The notes under the pieces were generated by a model. That model was not told the DNA's origin. It searched no databases and worked only from the letters and a program-made list of their open reading frames with translations. Shown here in pieces: positions 7,204 through 12,941 of a DNA stretch of 12,941 nt. This DNA comes from an uncultured Eubacteriales bacterium (GTDB lineage: Bacteria; Bacillota; Clostridia; Oscillospirales; Acutalibacteraceae). Each line of letters starts with the position of its first letter. Within the stretch, counting starts at the first letter, position 1. The translations under genes and the position numbers were made by a program. The stretch is taken from positions 1 through 12,941 of the forward strand of contig CAKUXU010000019.1 of the NCBI GenBank assembly GCA_934700635.1, in the 5' to 3' direction.

Positions 7204-8223
7204 TTATTTATTGTAGTTAAGAACTTTTACTGCGTCTTTGAATATTCTTGAAAATCCTGTGGTCATTGTTATACCAGCTCTTTCAAGCTGTTTGTCTATT
7301 ACTTTATCGTAGTCAACTGTAACTCCACCGGACTGTACCATTTGAAGTGCGAAATCTTTATCAAAGCCTATAATTTTATAGTTTCCTACATCTTCGCATA
7401 CGATCAATTTTGCACCCATAGGTGTAACTATATTACCTGTTCCTTGGAAATTAAGTCCTGCGGATGCATCTTTCATTTCGCTTAAAGAAAGTATATCGTT
7501 TATAACAGCACTTGAAGCAATCATGACATTTAATTTATAAGGTGCGAGTCCTTTCCAAAGCTCAAGTAAATGAGAGTAAGAAAGAGCAGGCGTGGTCGGA
7601 GTAGTTGCATAAGTTGCTTTAACTTCGGTTGCTGCACTGCTTCCAGTACCTAGTAATTCAGCGACTGCATCACTTAATTGTTCTTTTGCAATATCCATAC
7701 CGATTTGTTTTAAAATAACTGCTATTACATCAAGATTTTGGAATCTCAATGCTTCATATGAAGAAGAAAGTAATCTGCCATGTTTTTTTAGAGATACCAA
7801 GCCTGAATTTTTAGTAACCTTTACATTTCTTAAGCTTTCTCCTTCTCCTATATATGTAGATGAAGATTCTTCTGTTGTAGAACTTACAGACCTATAATCA
7901 ACACCTTGAATTTGTGTGTTTGCCGCAACTATTGAAGAAAGCATCTCTGATGAAGCTATGCCTTGATTTATTGCCCTTGAAAGAAATTCCGGGAAAAGTA
8001 CTGCTGAATCTGCTGTGCTAAAAAATTTTTCGACCATGTCGCATCCAGGTCCGCTTACTTTAATGTCGAATCTTTTGAGCTGTCTTTGATAAGCATCAAG
8101 TCCTTCGAGGGGAGAACCTTTGTAATTTTCAGAAGGATCTAAACTTTCCAAAATATCTGTAAAACTTTTTCCGCCAATTCCATACATTCCTTTTTCGAGC
8201 TTTAATGAATCATAAAATGCCAT
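7204..8223 (-). CDS. Phage major capsid protein (HK97 fold)
   Basis: A 339-residue protein that would form the icosahedral shell. The ATG at 8223 has GGAGG about eight bases upstream. The N-terminal third contains a helical region (about residues 20-60) followed by FFSTADSAVLFPEFLSRAI, typical of clostridial phage capsids at the entry to the HK97 core. A flexible Ser/Gly-rich segment with STYIGEGESLRNVKV near residues 122-136 fits the E-loop. The C-terminal part (about 215-335) has the beta-rich A and P domain pattern, including GNIVTPMGAKLIVCED and IGFDKDFALQMVQSGG. It directly follows the protease-scaffold gene and precedes the connector. No frameshift or stop interrupts it, so it could still assemble. 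Exact T-number or cross-linking cannot be judged. Confidence 0.88.
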   Translation of the reverse strand: MAFYDSLKLEKGMYGIGGKSFTDILESLDPSENYKGSPLEGLDAYQRQLKRFDIKVSGPGCDMVEKFFSTADSAVLFPEFLSRAINQGIASSEMLSSIVAANTQIQGVDYRSVSSTTEESSSTYIGEGESLRNVKVTKNSGLVSLKKHGRLLSSSYEALRFQNLDVIAVILKQIGMDIAKEQLSDAVAELLGTGSSAATEVKATYATTPTTPALSYSHLLELWKGLAPYKLNVMIASSAVINDILSLSEMKDASAGLNFQGTGNIVTPMGAKLIVCEDVGNYKIIGFDKDFALQMVQSGGVTVDYDKVIDKQLERAGITMTTGFSRIFKDAVKVLNYNK

Positions 8224-8244
8224 TTTTAATTCCTCCGTAATTTT

Positions 8245-8592
8245 TTATATTTTAAATTGTAAATTTTGACCTATTGAGTTTTCTTCCTTTTCAGGTGTAA
8301 ATTGAGGTTTTGCAGGAATTATTTGCGAAAGTTTGCTTTTAAAAGCTTTTCTTAAAGATTTAAGTTCATCAAAAGAAATTTTTTCGCATATTCCTTTAAT
8401 CACGCTTAGTTCAAGTTCAGGCTGAATTATACCCGAAAGCTTAACAACTTCATTTTTTAACTCTTCGTGGTAAATTTCGCCGACTTTTGCTTTTTCTTTA
8501 AGAGATTTAAGAGTCAAGCAAAGTTTATTTGTTTCTTCTTCGGACATTTTTCCATATCCTTTGAATCCTAAACTTTTCATGATTTCTTCCAA
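8245..8592 (-). CDS. Probable nested scaffold protein, in-frame internal start in the protease gene
   Basis: Within the protease gene, minus-strand AAAGGGGGTGA (8610-8600) is a near-perfect match to the anti-Shine-Dalgarno sequence. It is followed seven bases later by an in-frame TTG at 8592 (codon 215). Starting there gives a 115-residue Lys/Glu-rich helical protein identical to the C-terminal part of the protease polypeptide. Phages such as lambda use this layout (protease C and scaffold Nu3) to make much scaffold and little protease. No separate scaffold gene lies between portal and capsid, which supports the idea. An ATG four codons further on (8580) is a less well-spaced alternative. Expression as a separate product is an inference from the start signal. 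Confidence 0.6.
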   Translation of the reverse strand: MEEIMKSLGFKGYGKMSEEETNKLCLTLKSLKEKAKVGEIYHEELKNEVVKLSGIIQPELELSVIKGICEKISFDELKSLRKAFKSKLSQIIPAKPQFTPEKEENSIGQNLQFKI

Positions 8593-9234
8593 TTTTATCT
8601 CACCCCCTTTCAAGTAGTTTTTCTTGTAAGATTTTATTACCCCTGCTTCTCTTTGAGCAGGAACAGCTACAAATGACCATTCATATGCATCTAAAGGGTT
8701 ATCAAGTATTGCATGGCATGTTTGAAAATTTCCGTTTACTTTGTATTTCATTCCTTTCACATGACTGCAAGGACCTTTTTTCATTTCAAAACCACATACG
8801 GAGCAAATCTTCTTTTCAACTCTGCATCCAACGCTGACTTCTTTTTTTATTCCCGAATCTATTTCAAGAATAATATTTTCATTTTTGCTGCATTTCGGCA
8901 TGTATGCTTTAGCAATTAATCTTTTATATTGTTGACCCAAAGAGTTTTTCTTACCCTTGACATCTTCTAAAAAGCATTTAAAAATTCTTGCTGTTTGATT
9001 TTCGCTTTTTGGGTCATGATCTAAAATTCCTGTTTTACCCACATACATTTTTTCAAGCTTTTTAAGTGCTTCATCGGTAAATCTTTCATTGTCTCTATCT
9101 ATTTCATTGTCGCAAAGCACAACCGAAAAAATATAAACCTCGTCTTTTGAGAAATTTCTTCTTGTAAGTTTGTTTACAAGCATTAATTCTTCTTCTGAAT
9201 TTAAACTGCTTTTTAGTACATAACCGTCTTTCAT
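8245..9234 (-). CDS. Prohead protease with C-terminal scaffold domain and zinc-ribbon-like insert
   Basis: Predicted to cleave the scaffold and capsid arm during prohead maturation. The N-terminal two-thirds fits the herpes-type U35 protease fold: VVLCDNEIDRDNERF near residue 40, GKTGILDHDPKSENQTARI with a candidate catalytic His73, and GIKKEVSVGCRV with a candidate nucleophile Ser135. A short Cys/His cluster follows: Cys144, Cys147, Cys156, His158, possibly Cys173. This looks like a small zinc ribbon inserted in the protease. The segment DAYEWSFVAVPAQREAGV (about 182-199) closes the protease domain. Residues 215-329 are charged and helical like a scaffold, and appear to have their own start (next entry). 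The ATG at 9234 has GGAGGG six bases upstream. Family and residues are inferred from motifs read by eye. Confidence 0.75.
   Translation of the reverse strand: MKDGYVLKSSLNSEEELMLVNKLTRRNFSKDEVYIFSVVLCDNEIDRDNERFTDEALKKLEKMYVGKTGILDHDPKSENQTARIFKCFLEDVKGKKNSLGQQYKRLIAKAYMPKCSKNENIILEIDSGIKKEVSVGCRVEKKICSVCGFEMKKGPCSHVKGMKYKVNGNFQTCHAILDNPLDAYEWSFVAVPAQREAGVIKSYKKNYLKGGEIKLEEIMKSLGFKGYGKMSEEETNKLCLTLKSLKEKAKVGEIYHEELKNEVVKLSGIIQPELELSVIKGICEKISFDELKSLRKAFKSKLSQIIPAKPQFTPEKEENSIGQNLQFKI
8600..8610 (-). promoter_or_regulatory. Strong internal ribosome binding site in protease gene
   Basis: The minus-strand sequence AAAGGGGGTGA encodes residues inside the protease reading frame but matches the 16S tail complement AAGGAGGTGA at nine of ten positions. 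The distance to the in-frame TTG at 8592 is seven bases. It is the longest such match inside any gene that I noticed in the window. Confidence 0.65.
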
Positions 9235-9252
9235 GTTATCCCTCCGTAAATA

Positions 9253-10410
9253 TTAAATTTCTTTTTCTGCAAGTCTTTTTTCTATTTCTTTTGCTTTAGC
9301 GGTTATAAGTCTTGTATTTGCAATTTGAAGTTGATCCTCAAGATTTACCTTGCTCCAGGATATCTGGTACTCAGTTTGGTAAGAATTTAGTCTTAACCAT
9401 GTATCGCATATTTTATAAATAACAGAGTTAAGAATTCTTCTGTATGCTTCAATTTCACTTGTTAGAATCTCTGCTTGTTGGTTAGACATTGTTTCTGTTG
9501 AAGTCCAGCTAAGGCCAAGCAAAAATGGCGGTATTGAAAGTTTGCTAACGATTTGCTCAAGCATTTGTCTTACAGGAATTTGGCTGTCAAGAATCTGATT
9601 ATCTGCACCGATTACTTTTATATCAACGTCTCCTATAGATATAAAATCTCTGGGTGGACCTCCTTCTTTCATAGCCTTACTCCATTCAGAAGCAATTTGA
9701 GCAGCACGTTCTCTTGAATAGGCTCTTTCATTTGCATCTGAAGAGGGCTTGTAAGTTACTGCAAACCTTATATTTCCGACTCTTTCCCAATTTGCTCCTA
9801 TACTGTTAAAAATTTTAAGCAAAATATTACTCACAAACGGTAACCCTTTCATTACGGAATTTCCGTAAATGTGGCCGGGCTCCGGATTAAGACTGGAAAC
9901 CAAAACAAGCTGCGGATATTTTATTTTTTGAGTAGATCCATCTTTTTTCTTTTGGTATATAACAAGATTTAACGGGCTTGATTTTGTGGTTAGAACAACA
10001 TCAGAAAGACATGCATTATAAAGTGCTCTTATGGAGGTGCCTTCTGAATCAAGAACAATTTCGCCTATGGCGGTTCCATATGTAATAAGTTGATTTAAAT
10101 GAGAGAGAATAAAATTGTTTGCACCAATTCCGCAAGAATTTACTTGTACTGAAGATAAAAAATTATTAATTTCATATTCTACTACAGGATCTTGGCAAAC
10201 TATTTTAAACTCACCTGTCAAACGTACTATTTTTGATATAGCTGCATCAATAATTGGGACTGCTTCTTTTAAAGTTCTGTAAAGGCTTATTTCATGCTTT
10301 GAAATCGGCCTATATTTTTCCAAAGTTTCCAAAAAATTTGATGAACTTGTAGCCGACGGAGCTGTTTGAACAGCTATCGGTGATTCTTTTTTCTTTTTAA
10401 AAAAATTCAC
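9253..10410 (-). CDS. Phage portal protein
   Basis: The portal forms the dodecameric ring at one capsid vertex through which DNA is pumped. The 385-residue protein starts at a GTG (10410) with AAGGAG eight bases upstream. After a basic N-terminus it has ISLYRTLKEAVPIIDAAI (about residues 41-58), which opens the portal core. Then come YGTAIGEIV near residue 112 (wing and stem region) and the C-terminal pattern IPPFLLGLSWTSTETMSN near 294, followed by a long helix EAYRRILNSVIYKICDTWLRL. That helix is typical of the HK97/SPP1-type portal clip and crown. The C-terminus is charged and helical. It lies between terminase and protease as expected. The family is clear in type, although the length is toward the short end for portals. 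Confidence 0.88.
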   Translation of the reverse strand: MNFFKKKKESPIAVQTAPSATSSSNFLETLEKYRPISKHEISLYRTLKEAVPIIDAAISKIVRLTGEFKIVCQDPVVEYEINNFLSSVQVNSCGIGANNFILSHLNQLITYGTAIGEIVLDSEGTSIRALYNACLSDVVLTTKSSPLNLVIYQKKKDGSTQKIKYPQLVLVSSLNPEPGHIYGNSVMKGLPFVSNILLKIFNSIGANWERVGNIRFAVTYKPSSDANERAYSRERAAQIASEWSKAMKEGGPPRDFISIGDVDIKVIGADNQILDSQIPVRQMLEQIVSKLSIPPFLLGLSWTSTETMSNQQAEILTSEIEAYRRILNSVIYKICDTWLRLNSYQTEYQISWSKVNLEDQLQIANTRLITAKAKEIEKRLAEKEI

Positions 10411-10425
10411 TTTTAATACTCCTTT

Positions 10426-11676
10426 TTATCTTTGAGCTGCAAATGCAAAAAATGGTTCATCTTCGGCAGAAAGAACAGTACTGACGAAATATCTTATATC
10501 ATCCATTGCATGGTCATTTTCTTTGACCGGAGCGTCTCTTGATTTGGTATTTTGCCATCTGTAAAGCGAAAATTCTCTAATTGAATTCAAGCAATTTTTA
10601 CATATTTTTATGTCCCCCCTTTTCAAAGCTACCGCTACCTGACTTATACCCTCATTAACATTGTTTTTTGCTGGAATAACTTTATATTTTCCTTCTTTTC
10701 TTATTAAAGTTATAAAACTCGCAGCTGAGGGGTCGACAGTTATGCAGTCTATGTTTTTACCATTAATCATTTGTGAAATAAATTTATAATGTTCTTCATC
10801 TGTTCTGCTTTCACCTTCTTTCCTGGAATCAAAATAATATTCATCTACTCTGTACCAAACGCCGTTAATATCGGCCCAAAGACCGCAAGAAGTAGGATTA
10901 ACTATTCCGTAATCGCATGAAAGAGCATATCTTGACGGTTTTTCGGTTGGCAACTCATAAAAAAGATTTTGATTTGCCATATTTGGGTAAATCAAGCCTT
11001 CAACCGCTACCCATTTTCCCTCTATAAATCTTTGATAAAAAGTACCGCTATAAAGTTTTTTATATCTTTCTTTGAGTTCTGTTGAAAGAGAAGGATTATC
11101 ATTCATAGTGAAATGAAGGTAAAGCGTTTTTCTTGTGTCTTTTTTTAAAATCCATTCTCTGTAAAACCAATGACCCGGATATTCGGGATTACAATTAAAC
11201 CAAAATTTAGAGCCTGCAACCGAACATCTGGCAATAGCTTGTTCAACAAATGATTTTGGCATAAGTGCAACTTCATCGAATAAAACTCCAGAAAGTGTCA
11301 TACCTTGTATAAGTGAAGCAGAAGATTCATCTTTTCCTCCAAAAAGGTAAAAATTATTTTCTTTACCGCAAAAATTTATCTTAACCACGTTTTCAGAAAT
11401 TTTTTGTTTACATTTAAACCCTATACTATCAAGTATCGGCATTATCGGAACAATCAAATTTCTCCTTATTGATTTAATTGTTTTTCCGCAAATGGCAAAG
11501 CTTTTTTGATCGAATCTATAAAAGGACCAAAATATAAATGATAGCGACATACATAATGTTTTACCGCTTCTAATCGAGCCGTCACAAATTATGGCATCAT
11601 AATTTTCATAAGGTGAATTTTTTACCCACCATGATAATGTCAAAAGTTGCTTTTCTGAAAAAGTTTCAAACTTCAT
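10426..11676 (-). CDS. Phage terminase large subunit (PBSX/SPP1-type)
   Basis: TerL is the packaging motor: an N-terminal ATPase and a C-terminal RNase H-like nuclease that cuts the concatemer. The 416-residue protein has Walker A GSIRSGKT at residues 33-40, Walker B VLFDEVA with Asp134-Glu135, and a coupling motif FWFNCNPE at 158-165. The nuclease domain has DYGIVNPTS with Asp255, ITVDPSA with Asp315, and NDHAMDDIRY with Asp388 and Asp392, which together supply the metal-binding acidic residues. The ATG directly follows the TerS stop, with GGAGG inside the end of terS. All recognised catalytic residues are kept, which argues against random decay. The family label comes from motif form and length. 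Confidence 0.95.
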   Translation of the reverse strand: MKFETFSEKQLLTLSWWVKNSPYENYDAIICDGSIRSGKTLCMSLSFIFWSFYRFDQKSFAICGKTIKSIRRNLIVPIMPILDSIGFKCKQKISENVVKINFCGKENNFYLFGGKDESSASLIQGMTLSGVLFDEVALMPKSFVEQAIARCSVAGSKFWFNCNPEYPGHWFYREWILKKDTRKTLYLHFTMNDNPSLSTELKERYKKLYSGTFYQRFIEGKWVAVEGLIYPNMANQNLFYELPTEKPSRYALSCDYGIVNPTSCGLWADINGVWYRVDEYYFDSRKEGESRTDEEHYKFISQMINGKNIDCITVDPSAASFITLIRKEGKYKVIPAKNNVNEGISQVAVALKRGDIKICKNCLNSIREFSLYRWQNTKSRDAPVKENDHAMDDIRYFVSTVLSAEDEPFFAFAAQR

Positions 11677-12180
11677 TCATTCCTCCGAAACAATTTTTCC
11701 TGAGTTGCTAAACTTTTTTACACTTTCTTCCAAAACGCGGTAAAATGGATCTTTATTTTGAAAATTGTCGTTATCGATTTGTTCGAGCTTTTCAAGTGCA
11801 CGGATTCTATCGAAAAACTTTATTTCCATTGCACCTTCTTTTGGTTTTTTAATTTCAGAAATATTAAATAAATCCATTTTATCTAAGTCTTCAGGTCGTA
11901 AATTTTCTGAAAAAAGAAGCTTTATAGAATCTGAAATGCTTCCAAATGCAAGACGTTCATATCCGATTGTTGCACGGTAAAATAAATTTTTTCTTTTTTC
12001 TTCATACATACTTTCAATTTTTTCTTTTATTTTTCTCTTTAATAAAAGCTCGGATGCTTTTTGGTGTGGCATCACTTTGTATCCTGACAGTCTTGCTGCT
12101 TCCGCTGCATTGCCTGTATTTATGTAATTTTGGCAAAACATAAGTTCTTTTTTTGTAAGCTCTTTAGATGAATTTTTCAT
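11677..12180 (-). CDS. Phage terminase small subunit
   Basis: TerS recognises the packaging (pac or cos) site and activates TerL. The 167-residue protein starts with LTKKELMFCQNYINTGNAAE AARLSGYK (residues 8-35), a helix-turn-helix of the Terminase_2 family. The middle RATIGYERLAFGSISDSIKLL and ISEIKKPKEGAMEIKFFDRI resemble the oligomerisation region of SPP1/PBSX-type TerS. The acidic C-terminus probably contacts TerL. AGGAGG precedes the ATG by six bases. It is the first gene of the cassette on the minus strand; upstream is the divergent control region. Size and order are normal. Confidence 0.88.
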   Translation of the reverse strand: MKNSSKELTKKELMFCQNYINTGNAAEAARLSGYKVMPHQKASELLLKRKIKEKIESMYEEKRKNLFYRATIGYERLAFGSISDSIKLLFSENLRPEDLDKMDLFNISEIKKPKEGAMEIKFFDRIRALEKLEQIDNDNFQNKDPFYRVLEESVKKFSNSGKIVSEE

Positions 12181-12226
12181 TTTTTCCTCCTTGATTTTCC
12201 AAGTGTTCTTACATATCGGAATAAAA

Positions 12227-12239
12227 CAATAAAATATTG
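12227..12239. repeat. Small palindrome CAATA-AAA-TATTG
   Basis: A perfect inverted repeat of five bases around AAA, some 50 bases upstream of terS. The 12 bases 12228-12239 recur exactly at 12332-12343 (AATAAAATATTG), so the two sites share a half-site with the promoter-overlapping palindromes. It may be a binding site for the same regulator. Confidence 0.4.
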
Positions 12240-12267
12240 CACAGATAAGGACAAATAAAATAAAAAA

Positions 12268-12299
12268 ACATAAAATTTTTTTATTTTAGAATTTTATGT
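12268..12299 (-). terminator. AT hairpin with long U-tract upstream of terS
   Basis: ACATAAAATT (12268-12277) and AATTTTATGT (12290-12299) pair over ten bases. Leftward, the stem is followed by TTTTTTTATTTTATTTG. The U-tract is good but the stem has a single GC pair, so termination would be weak. It would lie between any promoter in the palindrome zone and terS, and could block leaky expression of the cassette. Confidence 0.35.
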
Positions 12300-12337
12300 C
12301 TTACAAATTTATTTAATTTTAAATTTAATTTAATAAA

Positions 12338-12363
12338 ATATTGACAATATAGAAAAATATTGT
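12338..12363. promoter_or_regulatory. Overlapping palindromes on the plus-strand promoter, candidate operator
   Basis: ATATTG-A-CAATAT (12338-12350) is a perfect palindrome, and ACAATAT-N6-ATATTGT (12344-12363) is a second one sharing an arm. Together they cover the -35 element and the whole spacer up to the -10. A protein bound here would block polymerase. The regulator is not in the window. Confidence 0.45.
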
Positions 12364-12369
12364 TTTAAT
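12341..12369 (+). promoter_or_regulatory. Sigma-A type promoter of the small secreted-protein gene
   Basis: TTGACA (12341-12346), a 17-base spacer, and TTTAAT (12364-12369). This is a full-consensus -35 and a -10 matching at five of six positions. Transcription would start near 12376, leaving a leader of about 24 bases that carries the AAAAAGG ribosome binding site (12383-12389). Confidence 0.8.
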
Positions 12370-12399
12370 AGTTTAAAATTGCAAAAAGGTAGCAATATA

Positions 12400-12704
12400 A
12401 TGAAAAATAATCTAAAAAAAGTATTTTCGGTTTCTCTTTTATCACTCGGCGTTTTGTCATCAGTTCCATCTGCATTTTGTGCTCCGTTAAAAATTTTGAA
12501 AAATTACATATCGAAAGAGAATATTCTAATTTTAATCCAAACTTTTATATTGGATTTTTCGATAAAGAAATATATTTTGAGGTTTTAAAAGAAAATGGAG
12601 TTTTCGAAGAATCCGGATGGAAAAGAACACTAACTCGTGCTAACAAAAATGATATTTTTGCTGGCTATTATGTTAAATATAAAAATACTATGAACAATAA
12701 TTAA
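12400..12704 (+). pseudogene. Small secreted protein with a frameshift after the signal peptide
   Basis: The ATG at 12400 has AAAAAGG about ten bases upstream and a strong promoter. The first 29 residues form a Sec signal peptide: basic MKNNLKK, hydrophobic core VFSVSLLSLGVLSSV, and a likely signal peptidase I site after PSAFC-A or PSA-F. In the starting frame the ORF then runs to a stop at 12588, giving 62 residues with an unremarkable tail. A -1 shift at A-tracts 12489-12493 or 12499-12503 joins it to a downstream frame ending at 12704. That yields about 100 residues with an aromatic, acidic mature part (NPNFYIGFFDKEIYFEV, ESGWKRTLTRANKND, FAGYYVKYKN). The joined protein looks more natural, so I call it frameshifted or a sequencing slip. 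The family was not recognised. Confidence 0.6.
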
Positions 12705-12712
12705 TAAAAAAT

Positions 12713-12744
12713 AAAAAGCCATACTTAATGAGTATAGCTTTTTT
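12713..12744. terminator. Bidirectional intrinsic terminator
   Basis: AAAAAGCCATACT and AGTATAGCTTTTT form an almost perfect stem (one C/A mismatch) with the loop TAATG. The flanking A and T runs give a U-tract in both directions. It lies between the convergent small secreted-protein gene, whose stop is at 12702-12704, and the minus-strand gene ending at 12751, and would serve both. Confidence 0.8.
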
Positions 12745-12750
12745 ATAATT

Positions 12751-12941
12751 CTATGCCTTTTCAAGTTTATAACGGTTATTGATTTTTTTCATGATCAAAT
12801 CAAGTAGTTTGTTTGAATATATTCCTAAATTTTTATTTTTCTTTGCTTCCTTTAATATATTATATGCTTTTGAAGGATTTGTCTTTTTATCATCTACAAT
12901 AGCTTTTTTAGCTTCTAAAATAGGTTCATACAGTCCTTCTC
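12751..12941 (-). CDS. Unrecognised protein, C-terminal fragment only
   Basis: The minus-strand frame is open from the window's right edge to a TAG at 12751-12753, giving about 62 residues without a start codon. It is Lys/Asn/Leu-rich and probably helical, with stretches such as PSKAYNILKEAKKNK and YSNKLLDLIMKKINNRYK. The frame ends just before a shared terminator, which supports its being a real gene end. No family was recognised from this piece; the rest of the gene lies to the right. The function cannot be given. Confidence 0.6.
   Translation of the reverse strand, partial: EGLYEPILEAKKAIVDDKKTNPSKAYNILKEAKKNKNLGIYSNKLLDLIMKKINNRYKLEKA

Larger units (their letters stand above)
6454..12180 (-). 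mobile_element. Tail-less phage head and packaging cassette (prophage remnant, satellite or domesticated module)
   Basis: Seven colinear minus-strand genes give TerS, TerL, portal, protease with nested scaffold, major capsid, connector and head-closure-like protein, in the standard order of tailed-phage head modules. Spacing is tight, each gene has a good ribosome binding site, and no frame is broken. The genes that normally follow (tail terminator, tube, tape measure, baseplate, lysis) and the usual early genes (integrase, repressor, replication) are absent from the window. The cassette is flanked by the rimP operon and by an unrelated divergent small gene. Base composition looks similar to the host genes, which suggests long residence or a host-adapted phage. 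Confidence 0.8.
12181..12399. other. Divergent AT-rich control region
   Basis: This gap separates the leftward phage cassette from the rightward small secreted-protein gene. It holds the terS ribosome binding site, a weak AT hairpin (12268-12299), CAATAT-type palindromes and the plus-strand promoter. No clear consensus promoter for terS stands out; TTGTCA with TTTAAA 18 bases on, reading leftward from about 12346, is a weak candidate. Confidence 0.55.

Noticed and set aside
6375..12274. AAAAACATAAA on both sides of the phage cassette (6375-6385 and 12264-12274) as possible attachment cores
   Set aside because: Eleven A-rich bases in AT-rich gaps are likely by chance. There is no tRNA, no integrase and no longer shared flank.
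12379..12399. TTG start of the small secreted protein at 12379
   Set aside because: It would put the ribosome binding site inside the coding region and lies almost at the predicted transcript start. The ATG at 12400 also gives a normal signal peptide.
12485..12505. Programmed -1 frameshifting in the small secreted-protein gene
   Set aside because: No X-XXY-YYZ slippery heptamer is in the right phase and no clear downstream stimulatory stem was seen, so an indel in an A-tract is simpler.

Overview
The window is strongly AT-rich and looks like a Bacillota chromosome, most likely a clostridial lineage. The evidence is the conserved order rimP-nusA-ylxR-ylxQ-infB-rbfA-nrnA-truB, a NusA without the C-terminal acidic repeats found in Proteobacteria, and Shine-Dalgarno sites of the AGGAGG type before most genes. 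The exact genus cannot be read from the sequence. All genes except one broken ORF near the right end lie on the minus strand.

Region 1 (1-6282) is the translation and transcription-factor operon, read leftward. It runs from an extended -10 promoter (6253-6282) through a leader hairpin (6194-6222), then RimP, NusA, YlxR, the L7Ae-like YlxQ, IF2, RbfA, the DHH phosphoesterase NrnA and the start of TruB, which is cut by the window edge. The genes abut or overlap, so one transcript is expected. The products share the work of ribosome maturation, initiation, transcript elongation or termination, nano-RNA turnover and tRNA pseudouridylation. The leader hairpin is a plausible site for NusA feedback control.

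Region 2 (6454-12180) is a compact phage head and DNA-packaging cassette in the same orientation: TerS, TerL, portal, a prohead protease with a C-terminal scaffold that appears to have its own internal start, major capsid protein, a head-tail connector and a head-closure-like protein. All seven frames are open and the recognisable catalytic motifs of TerL and the protease are present. There are no tail, lysis, integrase, repressor or replication genes. The cassette stops about 170 bases upstream of the rimP promoter, where other Bacillota often have polC. It may be a decayed prophage, a tail-less capsid-forming satellite, or a domesticated packaging module. The intact frames make the last two worth testing.

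Region 3 (12181-12941) is a divergent AT-rich control region with a good plus-strand promoter (TTGACA-17-TTTAAT) and clustered CAATAT/ATATTG palindromes. It is followed by a small secreted-protein gene broken by a -1 frameshift in an A-tract, a bidirectional terminator, and the 3' end of an unrecognised minus-strand gene. No tRNA, rRNA, CRISPR array, insertion sequence or convincing attachment site was seen.
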